Shown: positions 1-7,767, numbered from the stretch's first letter. The stretch: 33,276 nt of DNA from Fodinibius sp036381435 (GCA_036381435.1 DASVCW010000046.1:1-33276); one strand, 5' to 3'. Notes: generated by a model not told the origin, from the letters alone. Made by a program: numbers and translations.

Positions 1-2755
1 TTCAATTCCTCTAAGGTTCTATTAAAAGCGTTTTTTTCTTTGTTTTCATAACGTTTGGTTTTGTTATTTCAATTCCTCTAAGGTTCTATTAAAAGTAGAA
101 CTGAAATAATTGAAAAGGCAACTGAAATTAATTTCAATTCCTCTAAGGTTCTATTAAAAGTAAAGACGGGATTCACCAGCTGAAGCCGGAAGTGGCTAAT
201 TTCAATTCCTCTAAGGTTCTATTAAAAGCGTTTTTTTCTTTGTTTTCATAACGTTTGGTTTTGTTATTTCAATTCCTCTAAGGTTCTATTAAAAGCATAT
301 ACCGGTAACCTTTCTTCTCATCCCGGAACATATTTCAATTCCTCTAAGGTTCTATTAAAAGGCTCGTAATTCTCTTCATAAAGGGTTGCAAGTGCCATTT
401 CAATTCCTCTAAGGTTCTATTAAAAGTCTCACTGGTCAGGCTGCGTGCATACTCCACCACTTCAATTTCAATTCCTCTAAGGTTCTATTAAAAGCAACAT
501 TGCTCATGAAAGTAAGAGCCTACCTGGCCGATTTCAATTCCTCTAAGGTTCTATTAAAAGGACGTTTCGGAGCCGGTGGCGGATCGCTGATTCAGCGTAT
601 TTCAATTCCTCTAAGGTTCTATTAAAAGAGATTTTGAAACCTACTCAGCAGGCCAAAGAAGCGGATTTCAATTCCTCTAAGGTTCTATTAAAAGAGGAAT
701 GCCGGTCAAAGGGTTCTGCTACATAAACATATTTCAATTCCTCTAAGGTTCTATTAAAAGCGGAACTGGCAGGGAAGCCCATTTGAGCACAGAGAGATTT
801 CAATTCCTCTAAGGTTCTATTAAAAGATTAGTTCATTACTTTTAATTAAACCCTTAGCATTAATTTCAATTCCTCTAAGGTTCTATTAAAAGTTTTGACG
901 GATTTGTCAGAAGTGAAAGAAGATGATGAATTTCAATTCCTCTAAGGTTCTATTAAAAGATTACCCACCACCTCCGTAAAAGGCTGGGCGCTCATATTTC
1001 AATTCCTCTAAGGTTCTATTAAAAGGCGAAGCATCTACGCCTGTGAGGGTGTCTTTAAAATATTTCAATTCCTCTAAGGTTCTATTAAAAGTTTCGAGAC
1101 GGCAAAAAGAAACGTCAAGGATGCTGTATTTCAATTCCTCTAAGGTTCTATTAAAAGTGGTCGCAGCTCTGGCTTCTAATAGTTGCGCGTCTTTATTTCA
1201 ATTCCTCTAAGGTTCTATTAAAAGTCTTTGAAGCGGACGGCGTAGCGAATACAGTAAGCAATTTCAATTCCTCTAAGGTTCTATTAAAAGCGCATAGCAG
1301 GCTCCTACTTTGACGCGACCCGCCAGATTTCAATTCCTCTAAGGTTCTATTAAAAGCTACAGGTAAGCTATTTACAATCTGATTGGAATGCTAATTTCAA
1401 TTCCTCTAAGGTTCTATTAAAAGAAATGAAGTCAGCCCCGGTGTTACCTTAGATGATAAATTTCAATTCCTCTAAGGTTCTATTAAAAGCACTGTTATGA
1501 TATTTCCACTCGAGTTCTTTCTTTTATTTCAATTCCTCTAAGGTTCTATTAAAAGTTATTCTTTTAAAGAACAATTATTCTACTGACATAAATTTCAATT
1601 CCTCTAAGGTTCTATTAAAAGGAAAAATCCTTCATCGCTAATATGCTGTCGTCAGGAATTTCAATTCCTCTAAGGTTCTATTAAAAGACAAGGCAAATCG
1701 AACATTCTTTGTATCTATAGATGAATTTCAATTCCTCTAAGGTTCTATTAAAAGCATTAATTATAAATCTACAGCAAGAGGCGAAAAGGGAATTTCAATT
1801 CCTCTAAGGTTCTATTAAAAGCCTTTTGGATTGATGGCGACCTTTCATCTATTAATGGATTTCAATTCCTCTAAGGTTCTATTAAAAGTTATAAATATCA
1901 ATTTCAAGGATACATGTGGATAACATTTCAATTCCTCTAAGGTTCTATTAAAAGTTATTCTTCCTCGTCTTTACCTTTTAGTTTTTCTAGATTTCAATTC
2001 CTCTAAGGTTCTATTAAAAGCGCATCAATGAGCCAATCAACGGTTTTCGTGTCCTCATTTCAATTCCTCTAAGGTTCTATTAAAAGTGCTAAGTTCTTAT
2101 TAAACAAGGTTCTGTATAACTCATTTCAATTCCTCTAAGGTTCTATTAAAAGTCTTCGAGTAGGTAATGAGCTTTCCCCCGTGTTAGAAGATTTCAATTC
2201 CTCTAAGGTTCTATTAAAAGAGAAGATTCTAATTTAATGACCTATGTAGCCATTGGATTTCAATTCCTCTAAGGTTCTATTAAAAGCACCGGTGCTGCTG
2301 CCAACAAGGTAAACGTAGAGCTTGATTTCAATTCCTCTAAGGTTCTATTAAAAGATTGTAGGAACATGAAAATAAAAATCTCTCACATACATTTCAATTC
2401 CTCTAAGGTTCTATTAAAAGAAACGAAAATTGGTAGTGATACCTATTACCTGGCTAAATTTCAATTCCTCTAAGGTTCTATTAAAAGCTGGCCGCGCCAT
2501 CAACCTGTTCCAAAATGGGCTGAAATTTCAATTCCTCTAAGGTTCTATTAAAAGCGGCGATCTGCTGTGGGTGCAAGAGGGGTACCGAATTTATTTCAAT
2601 TCCTCTAAGGTTCTATTAAAAGTGTGCAGCCTAAGAGAAAGGTGATATGAATCGCCATATTTCAATTCCTCTAAGGTTCTATTAAAAGCGCATTGGGCAG
2701 ATGCCTGTGATGCTGCCGAAGATTAATTTCAATTCCTCTAAGGTTCTATTAAAAG
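1..2755 (-). CRISPR. Type I-B CRISPR array, 42 repeats and 41 spacers, cut by the left edge
   Basis: A 30-nt repeat (plus strand begins ATTTCAATTCC and ends GTTCTATTAAAAG) recurs 42 times with no variant seen. The first copy (1-28) lacks its first two bases, so the array continues off the window. Spacers are 35-38 nt, mostly 36-37. The reverse complement of the repeat ends GGAATTGAAAT, matching the ATTGAAA(C/N) 5' handle typical of type I-B crRNAs. Transcription is therefore read as minus strand, with the leader at the right end (2756-2967) and the newest spacer at 2689-2725. The unvaried repeats right up to the left edge suggest the true trailer end is not in view. Spacers 29-65 and 229-265 are identical. 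No spacer was seen to match elsewhere in this window, judged by eye only. Confidence 0.98.
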
Positions 2756-2967
2756 CCGTTGTAAAAACAACGAGTATGCGGTATAAATAATGATTTTATA
2801 CCTAAATAAGCAATAATTTTTCGTCGGGTGAGAATCTTGTAAATTTATAAGGGGGATGACGACTGTCAAAAATGACTCATACGTTCCTTAAAATGCACTT
2901 TTGAGGATAAATGAAAAGAAAGTGGGTTTGAGAAACTCGGAAAACCAAAGTATGACGACTCTTTAGT
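2756..2967 (-). promoter_or_regulatory. CRISPR leader between array and cas2
   Basis: This is a 212-bp AT-rich stretch without a convincing ORF, between the last repeat and the cas2 stop codon. It carries two perfect inverted repeats close to the array: CGTTGT/ACAACG (2757-2772, 4-nt loop, one base from the repeat) and GGTATAAA/TTTATACC (2780-2802, 7-nt loop). The word ATGACGACT occurs at 2856-2864 and again at 2952-2960. Its place beside the handle end of the repeat fits a leader holding the pre-crRNA promoter and the spacer-integration signals. I could not fix a promoter box with confidence. Confidence 0.75.
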
Positions 2968-3231
2968 TCATACAAAATTATCAATACTACGCTTTTCAAT
3001 ACCTAATACCTGGCGGTTGCTCCAGCGCTTGCTGCCTACACAGTAAATGATAATAGAATCCTCTTCTTCATCCATTAAATCACGGGCTTTGTCTTTGAGT
3101 TCTGCTAGCTGAGCATCGGTCAGTTCTCCCTCAAATACTGAATTTTGAACATGGTTAAGATAGGTCCGCATCAGCTTCAGCATTTTTTGTACTCGATCTA
3201 CACTTACATCATACACTAAAATATAATACAT
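2968..3231 (-). CDS. cas2: Cas2, adaptation subunit (metal-dependent endoribonuclease fold)
   Basis: An 87-residue protein of typical Cas2 length and ferredoxin-like layout. The N-terminal strand MYYILVYDVSVDR carries the conserved aspartate (D8), followed by the family pattern LMRTYLNHVQNSVFEGELT. Cas2 dimers bridge two Cas1 dimers to form the integrase that inserts new spacers at the leader end of the array. It is the last gene of the minus-strand cas operon and is followed directly by the leader. A HIRAN-domain gene, rather than cas1, lies immediately upstream, which is unusual because cas1 and cas2 are normally adjacent. Confidence 0.97.
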   Translation of the reverse strand: MYYILVYDVSVDRVQKMLKLMRTYLNHVQNSVFEGELTDAQLAELKDKARDLMDEEEDSIIIYCVGSKRWSNRQVLGIEKRSIDNFV

Positions 3232-3281
3232 GGGGAAGGAATTGTTGATTTATTGATTTGTGGAATGGTTAGCTTTAACAA

Positions 3282-3662
3282 CTATAGATAGATTTCTACT
3301 TTGAGCATTTTCCAGGTTTCCCGGTCGGGATTTACTTCAGTCACCACACAGCTCAACTTTACATCCTGTTGTAGCAAACGGCTTATGTGTTTATTATCAG
3401 TACGTGGAATATGACCGAGTAACATATCCTTCCGATGAATTTCTACTGCAAATTTATCATAATAGTTTCCCGGTGCTGTAATCAAATTTAATTCCTCTCC
3501 CGTCTCAATTTCCCCCATAAGTGAAGGCCCAGAATAATACTGAAATCCTGCTACATAGAATTTATTCAACAGATATCTATGCTCTTTCTGCTGAATCTTT
3601 TGAGCTAAAAGGGGGCCGAAAGGCAACCCGAGCAAAAATTTTAGAAATCGCTTTCGATCCAT
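3282..3662 (-). CDS. HIRAN-domain protein between cas1 and cas2
   Basis: A 126-residue protein. From about residue 35 to 100 it reads as a HIRAN domain (VAGFQYYSG, then ITAPGNYYDKFAVEIH, then LLGHIPRTDNKHISRLL). HIRAN domains occur in HLTF/Rad5 helicases, where they bind single-stranded DNA 3' ends, and also as stand-alone bacterial proteins. The N-terminus (MDRKRFLKFLLGLPFGPLL) resembles a Tat-type signal with an RK pair ahead of FLK and a short hydrophobic run. If real, that would argue against a cytoplasmic DNA role; it may instead be only an amphipathic helix. The gene lies 50 bp before cas2 and 84 bp after cas1 on the same strand, so it is probably co-transcribed with the adaptation genes. 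Any role in spacer acquisition is inference. Confidence 0.8.
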   Translation of the reverse strand: MDRKRFLKFLLGLPFGPLLAQKIQQKEHRYLLNKFYVAGFQYYSGPSLMGEIETGEELNLITAPGNYYDKFAVEIHRKDMLLGHIPRTDNKHISRLLQQDVKLSCVVTEVNPDRETWKMLKVEIYL

Positions 3663-3668
3663 CGTTTA

Positions 3669-3715
3669 AATTATTGAATTATTGATTCGCTGAATGGCTG
3701 AATAATTCAATAATT
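3669..3715. repeat. 15-bp inverted repeat between cas1 and the HIRAN gene
   Basis: AATTATTGAATTATT (3669-3683) is repeated in perfect inverse at 3701-3715 around a 17-nt loop. It fills most of the 84-bp gap between two co-directional genes. No T-run follows on either strand, so a terminator is unlikely. It may be an mRNA processing or stability hairpin or a small intergenic repeat. Similar ATTGATT/AATAATTCAA words occur at 3245-3260, 4845-4865 and 12660-12715. Confidence 0.7.
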
Positions 3716-3746
3716 CTACAAATCAACCATTCAATAATTCCTCCTC

Positions 3747-4841
3747 TCACCACCATGCTTTGAACGGTTCATAGGCCTCAGCGCCGGTCAGGTGCTTTAC
3801 CAATTTGTAGCACTCCATCCGGATGAGTCTTTTATATGATACTTTACGGTTCAACTTGCGGTGCATGATCGTTGTATTCAACTTATCCTGAAATGCCTGA
3901 ACAAAAGTTTTGCGTCCTGCTTTTGAAAGATGACAAAAATTGAGCGATTCATCAAAATCGCTGTGTTTGATACGACGCTGATTCAGGCAGCTAAAAATTA
4001 CCCGGTCGGCTAACAACGGTTTAAAAATCTCGGCTAAATCCAGGGCCAGCGAATAGCGTCGATCGCCGGGCTCATGCAAAAAGGAGATCAGCGGGGATAA
4101 CTGGGTGCGGTATATTTCAGTCAGGCAAGCAGTATAAACCATGGAATTGCCAAAAGAAATGAGCGCATTGACAGCGTTGTCGGGCGGTTGTTTCACCCGC
4201 TTGTCAAAATCATACTTATCGCCCAAAATGGTTACAAAAGAACTATAATAAGCCTGACGAATATTTCCTTCCAGGCCCATTAGCTCCTGTATATTTTCTG
4301 CCAGCGGCACTTTTTCTACCAGTTCTTCAATCCGGCTGATCGGCTCATTCAGTTCGCCTGCCCGACCGTCATAATACTTAAGATTTCGAAGCATGTTATA
4401 AGCCGCTCCGAGTACCAGTTGCAGGGCAATGCGCATTCGCTCCGGATGACTTTTATAATGGTCTACTTGATTGACCAGCAGAAACCCACTCAGCAAATAT
4501 TCTCGTGGATAATAACTGCCACTGTAATAGCCGTAGTAATTAAAAAGGTGGGCAGGGATTTTATTTTTGGCCAAAAACCGAAGCATTTTAGCGTTAAAGT
4601 TGATCTCGCTAAATATCATTAGCGAATCAACATCATCGATGGGAATAACCCGCTTATTTTGTGAATCAAACTCTTTTTTGAACTTGCCGGCCTCGGTGAT
4701 TAATTCCCAATCAACCCCGTTTTCTTTTACTTGTCCCGTCTTTTCCAGCAACTCTTCTTCCTCATCATAAGGCATAAAAAAGATAGTATTTTGCCTGCGC
4801 ATTAATTTACCTGATGAAAATATGTAGTAAGGTCTTTTCAT
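3747..4841 (-). CDS. cas1: Cas1, spacer integrase
   Basis: A 364-residue Cas1 of ordinary type I-B length. The metal-binding residues are visible: E191 in MGLEGNIRQAYY, H256 in ISFLHEPGDRRYSLALD, and D268/E271 just after it. The N-terminal domain (about 1-90) is the beta-rich dimerisation part and the rest is the helical catalytic domain. The start at 4841 gives MKRPYYIFSSGKL, a normal Cas1 beginning. Cas1 with Cas2 cuts and joins new spacers at the leader-repeat boundary, aided by Cas4. A four-helix-bundle gene lies 15 bp upstream and a HIRAN gene downstream on the same strand, so this cas1 is separated from both cas4 and cas2 by non-cas genes. Confidence 0.98.
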   Translation of the reverse strand: MKRPYYIFSSGKLMRRQNTIFFMPYDEEEELLEKTGQVKENGVDWELITEAGKFKKEFDSQNKRVIPIDDVDSLMIFSEINFNAKMLRFLAKNKIPAHLFNYYGYYSGSYYPREYLLSGFLLVNQVDHYKSHPERMRIALQLVLGAAYNMLRNLKYYDGRAGELNEPISRIEELVEKVPLAENIQELMGLEGNIRQAYYSSFVTILGDKYDFDKRVKQPPDNAVNALISFGNSMVYTACLTEIYRTQLSPLISFLHEPGDRRYSLALDLAEIFKPLLADRVIFSCLNQRRIKHSDFDESLNFCHLSKAGRKTFVQAFQDKLNTTIMHRKLNRKVSYKRLIRMECYKLVKHLTGAEAYEPFKAWW

Positions 4842-4856
4842 TGAGTGATTGGTAAT

Positions 4857-5228
4857 TTATTGATTGAGAGATTTGGTTGCCGTCTGCTTAGATTTGACAA
4901 CTATGGCTAATATTTCTTTCCCTTCTTTCAGCAAAGGTTCAATAAATTTAGCTTGCAGCAGGTTGGCATCTCGGATCATTTCTAACCAAAAAACCGTTTC
5001 ATCGGCCTCTTCTACGACAATCCCAATCTTAGCTACAAATTCTTTCTTTGACCGGCCCCGACAAGCCGCTCGGTAATTAGCCGCAACGGATGTGCCTGAT
5101 TTCAAAATCTGCCAACTTATAACGTTAGCTTCACGGTTTTTAGGAAGCTTTCGAGATAGTTGAATGATTGCCAGAGCAAACGCTTTGGTTCTTTCTTGAA
5201 ATTGCTTAGCTAAATCTAACTTATTCAT
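4857..5228 (-). CDS. Four-helix-bundle protein (23S rRNA IVP / S23 family) inside the cas operon
   Basis: The protein begins MNKLDLAKQFQERTKAFALA and contains the family core SWQILKSGTSVAANYRAACRGRSKKEF followed by EEADETVFWLEMI, the signature of the S23/IVP four-helix bundle (the Avd-like fold). I chose the ATG at 5228 because GAGGGG lies six bases upstream; an ATG at 5246 would add six residues. Family members are best known from intervening sequences in 23S rRNA genes and from diversity-generating retroelements, where Avd binds RNA and the reverse transcriptase. Here there is no rRNA and no reverse transcriptase. The gene sits between cas4 and cas1, 15 bp from cas1, so it is likely co-expressed with them. 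Its function here is unknown. Confidence 0.88.
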   Translation of the reverse strand: MNKLDLAKQFQERTKAFALAIIQLSRKLPKNREANVISWQILKSGTSVAANYRAACRGRSKKEFVAKIGIVVEEADETVFWLEMIRDANLLQAKFIEPLLKEGKEILAIVVKSKQTATKSLNQ

Positions 5229-5278
5229 TTTTATCCCCTCAATCATCCAATCTTTAATTCACTAAATCATTCAATTCT

Positions 5279-5842
5279 TCAGCTGTAGCACAGTTCATTA
5301 TACGAGCAAAACTTGCAAACATCCCACTCCACTGCCCGCGGCGGTTTTGCTCTGTTGATGATCTTTCGAATGTTAGGGATGATCTTCTTCTCAATTGTCT
5401 CACGGTCTTTTTGTGAGAGAATCACTCGCTTTGTTTCTCGAAGCTTGGGGTAATTGAGCTCACCCACATATCCCCGCTTTTCGGGCTGATGTTCGAATTG
5501 CTTCCACTTGCTTTGATCGGCCATCTCTAACCCCTTTTGCTCGAGATACCACATATAATATTTGAGCTGCCACTGATGCGCCTGCTCCATACTGCCGGAC
5601 TTTTTCACTTCATGAATCACTTTCTTATCATGATCAATCCAGTCCACTACAATCACACCATCCACATCTATTTCTTTCTTTTTCCGCTTGTAACTGGTCT
5701 TGTGGATATGTTTGCCCATCCGCACGGCATCACTCTCCTGCTCACACTGAATATTATGGGCAAAAAACCACAGCTTCCGCGCACAAACAAAATAGTAAGC
5801 GACTTCGGTACCGGTTATGTGATTTGTTGGTTTTGAGCTCAA
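5279..5842 (-). CDS. cas4: Cas4, Fe-S RecB-like nuclease of spacer acquisition
   Basis: The Cas4 core begins at HITGTEVAYYFVCARKLW and ends at VCKFCSYNELCYS, giving the one N-terminal plus three C-terminal cysteines that bind the Fe-S cluster (C20, C176, C179, C185 from this start). RecB-nuclease residues are seen in VVDWIDHDKKVIHEVKK (D67, E78, K80) and in QLKYY (Q92, Y96). The start is uncertain. The frame stays open back to a TTG at 5947, but that upstream part (5843-5947) encodes a non-Cas4 tail reading through a 20-bp palindrome and into a transposase relic. I chose the TTG at 5842; no in-frame ATG precedes the core. Cas4 trims prespacers and sets PAM choice together with Cas1-Cas2. Confidence 0.85.
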   Translation of the reverse strand: MSSKPTNHITGTEVAYYFVCARKLWFFAHNIQCEQESDAVRMGKHIHKTSYKRKKKEIDVDGVIVVDWIDHDKKVIHEVKKSGSMEQAHQWQLKYYMWYLEQKGLEMADQSKWKQFEHQPEKRGYVGELNYPKLRETKRVILSQKDRETIEKKIIPNIRKIINRAKPPRAVEWDVCKFCSYNELCYS

Positions 5843-5892
5843 TATTTTAGCAGGTTTTATTTTTGTGTAAAAAAGACAGCATGATAAAGTTG

Positions 5893-5912
5893 GGTCATCC
5901 CATGGGATGACC
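5893..5912. repeat. 20-bp perfect palindrome, REP-like copy 1
   Basis: A perfect palindrome with core CATCCCATGGGATG (5896-5909), extended by GGT and ACC. The same 14-bp core recurs at 6178-6191 inside the neighbouring transposase relic. It lies just upstream of the likely cas4 start and downstream of the relic's stop codon, where a transposon end would be expected. Confidence 0.85.
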
Positions 5913-5937
5913 TTATCCAAATATCCATAGGAAATCT

Positions 5938-6495
5938 TTACTGGCAAAGCTTGTCTTCATCCCATTTTAATGGATTGTTGATAATATAATTTTGGATACG
6001 ATTAAAGGATTTATCGTTTCGTACAATATGATCATGAAAGCGAGACTACCAACCGAAATCATAATTGTCTTTTTTCCTGGCCCATCTGGTTACTGAGCCT
6101 TTATAGTGATTCACAATAGTTGAAACAGAGCCTGATTTGAGATTACCAAACTTAGCCTCACTGTCTTCTTGTGGGGACATCCCATGGGATGTCCTTACCC
6201 GGCTACCTCTCTTTACCAGCCGTTCCATAACCCCAATCAAGCTGTGAATGTGATTAGGCATAATAATAAAGGCATCCAATTTGATATGATCGAAATGATC
6301 AGGGATAGCTGCCCAATTTTGCCAAGCAACACCACCTGTTTCTGACAATCCCATAACCCCCTTTCTTATTTCACCAAAGAAGTGCCTTCTATCTTTGGTA
6401 ACTATAGTCAAAAAGTACCAGGCAGGAGTTCTGTAGTCCCACCCTTTAAGTCGGATAGACTTACGATTTCTATGATGCCTGTTCCATCTCATCAT
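5938..6495 (-). pseudogene. Y1 (HUH) REP-associated-type transposase broken by an in-frame amber codon
   Basis: Codons 1-149 read MMRWNRHHRNRKSIRLKGWD through NYDFGW and include the HUH motif MPNHIH (H82, H84). A TAG follows at 6046-6048. Reading on in the same frame gives SRFHDHIVRNDKSFNRIQ, then NYIINNPLKWDEDKLCQ and TAA at 5938-5940: the normal C-terminus of this family, with the catalytic tyrosine (codon 170) behind the stop. Relatives have glutamine at the stop position (WQ.RF.DHI), so a CAG-to-TAG change is the likely lesion. The truncated product would keep the metal site but lack the nucleophile, so transposition activity is not expected. The relic lies between cas7 and cas4 on the cas strand, and a REP-like palindrome is embedded in frame in its variable linker. 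Confidence 0.88.
6175..6194. repeat. 20-bp perfect palindrome, REP-like copy 2, inside the transposase relic
   Basis: GGA-CATCCCATGGGATG-TCC is a perfect palindrome sharing its central 14 bp with the copy at 5893-5912. It encodes VRTSHGMSP in the variable linker of the transposase ORF without shifting the frame. A degraded half-match (CATGATATGTCCTT) lies at 6546-6559 upstream of the transposase. Confidence 0.85.
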
Positions 6496-6528
6496 ATGAT
6501 TTTTAGATTAATATCTCTTCCTGACCAC

Positions 6529-6601
6529 TTCCCGTTGGGAAATGCCATGATATGTCCTTGCAAAAGCAACTCCATCTTCCTCTAGGGCAGAGCTCCCTGC
6601 C
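6529..6601. repeat. Two small hairpins upstream of the transposase relic
   Basis: TTCCC-GTT-GGGAA (6529-6541) and GGCAG/CTGCC around AGCTCC (6586-6601) lie in the 121 bp between the relic and the cas7 stop. They fall where the 5' end of a single-strand transposon would carry hairpins, but no exact element boundary can be drawn. Confidence 0.4.
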
Positions 6602-6616
6602 AATAATAGAGTCCAT

Positions 6617-7723
6617 TTAACTGGCAGTTACTAAGGTTTGATTTTCATAATCAAAATCTTGCACATGATTTATTAACCATTGCTTGGCTTGTTCAACAGC
6701 ATCGGCGGAACCATATTCACCTTTTATGTATCCACTGGCTGAAAGAGTAACAAAGAGGTCGGCACCTGCCTCCTTATCAAGGCGGGGAACAGCCTGATCT
6801 TTTTCAGTATCTTCCCGTAATTCAGCCCGAATGGCGCCCGCTACTTCATAAGCTTTGTCGGATAAAGCAAAAGCCAGCGGCTCCATTAAACTAAAGGTAC
6901 GGGCTTGATTACTGGTAATTTGCCAATTTACCAATCCTTCAGCTAGCGCTGTAATAATTTCTTCTCTCTGTTTCTCCGGACATACCAAACAAGGGCCAAA
7001 GAAATTTTCACTTTCGATCCATCCAGCGTTTATCATTTTCTCCTTCACATCCGAATATACTTCTGGCTCTCCTTTATCTATGCCTATAGTTGATACTGAA
7101 AAGAGTCTGCGAAGGTCAATTGCTACATCATATGCAAACAGGCCATATGCACGAGTTTGCTTGTCCAAAAACTTCCTTTTGGGCAAATGCTTTTCAATCC
7201 CCTCTAAATACTCCTGCATTTCTTCGGGCTTCATTTCATTTCCATCCTGGTCCAATAAAGTAACTTTACTATTTGGATTTGATGTTCGATCAAAAGTCCC
7301 TTTTTCAGAATCGGTACCTGCTAATAATGGATGAAGAGGTCGCATGGCAGAAATTGATAATGGGCTTCGCCGCTTAACCACAAAATCTTCTTCATCCTTA
7401 CTTTTTGTGGCTTTGGAAGAAGCTTTCATATAGCCGCCCAACAACTGATCAGGATAGGTTGGATCACAGGGTTGAACAGCAATATCTTCCTTAGGAGCAT
7501 TTCCTTTTTTATCCAGCTTCCATAAAAACTCCACAGGTGCCAAGTCTTCTCCTAACCCCTGCATAACCCGCTCAAGAATAGATCGTTTTACCTGTTGTCC
7601 ACTGGAAAATGGCTGTGAACGTCTGAATTGCGGATCAAAATAGGTTTTTTGCCCATCTTCAACACAAAAAACAGTATGTTCTACATGTTTTAATCCTCTT
7701 AAATATAAATATGGTGAGTTCAT
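6617..7723 (-). CDS. cas7: Cas7, crRNA-binding backbone subunit of Cascade (I-B type)
   Basis: A 368-residue protein between the Cas8-like and Cas4 genes. It shows Cas7-like blocks FSSGQQVKRSILERVM near residue 40 and RRSPLSISAMRPLHPLLAG near residue 118, then a C-terminal block with YGLFAYDVAIDLRRLFSVST. A CxxC (FGPCLVCPEKQ) occurs near residue 245. Cas7 subunits polymerise along the crRNA spacer and form the filament of the surveillance complex. Assignment rests on these blocks, size and position; it is not obviously a standard Csh2 or Cst2/DevR by eye. It ends 121 bp before the transposase relic. Confidence 0.8.
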   Translation of the reverse strand: MNSPYLYLRGLKHVEHTVFCVEDGQKTYFDPQFRRSQPFSSGQQVKRSILERVMQGLGEDLAPVEFLWKLDKKGNAPKEDIAVQPCDPTYPDQLLGGYMKASSKATKSKDEEDFVVKRRSPLSISAMRPLHPLLAGTDSEKGTFDRTSNPNSKVTLLDQDGNEMKPEEMQEYLEGIEKHLPKRKFLDKQTRAYGLFAYDVAIDLRRLFSVSTIGIDKGEPEVYSDVKEKMINAGWIESENFFGPCLVCPEKQREEIITALAEGLVNWQITSNQARTFSLMEPLAFALSDKAYEVAGAIRAELREDTEKDQAVPRLDKEAGADLFVTLSASGYIKGEYGSADAVEQAKQWLINHVQDFDYENQTLVTAS

Positions 7724-7767
7724 AATATGCTCCTTTTAATTTATTTTTAGTTTATGATGGCAACTCT

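Noticed and set aside
1..2755. Plus-strand transcription of the CRISPR array
   Set aside because: The I-B handle ATTGAAA appears only in the reverse complement, and the leader-like gap and cas genes lie at the right-hand end.
4857..5228. A diversity-generating retroelement around the Avd-like four-helix-bundle gene
   Set aside because: No reverse transcriptase, template repeat or variable repeat pair is visible nearby.
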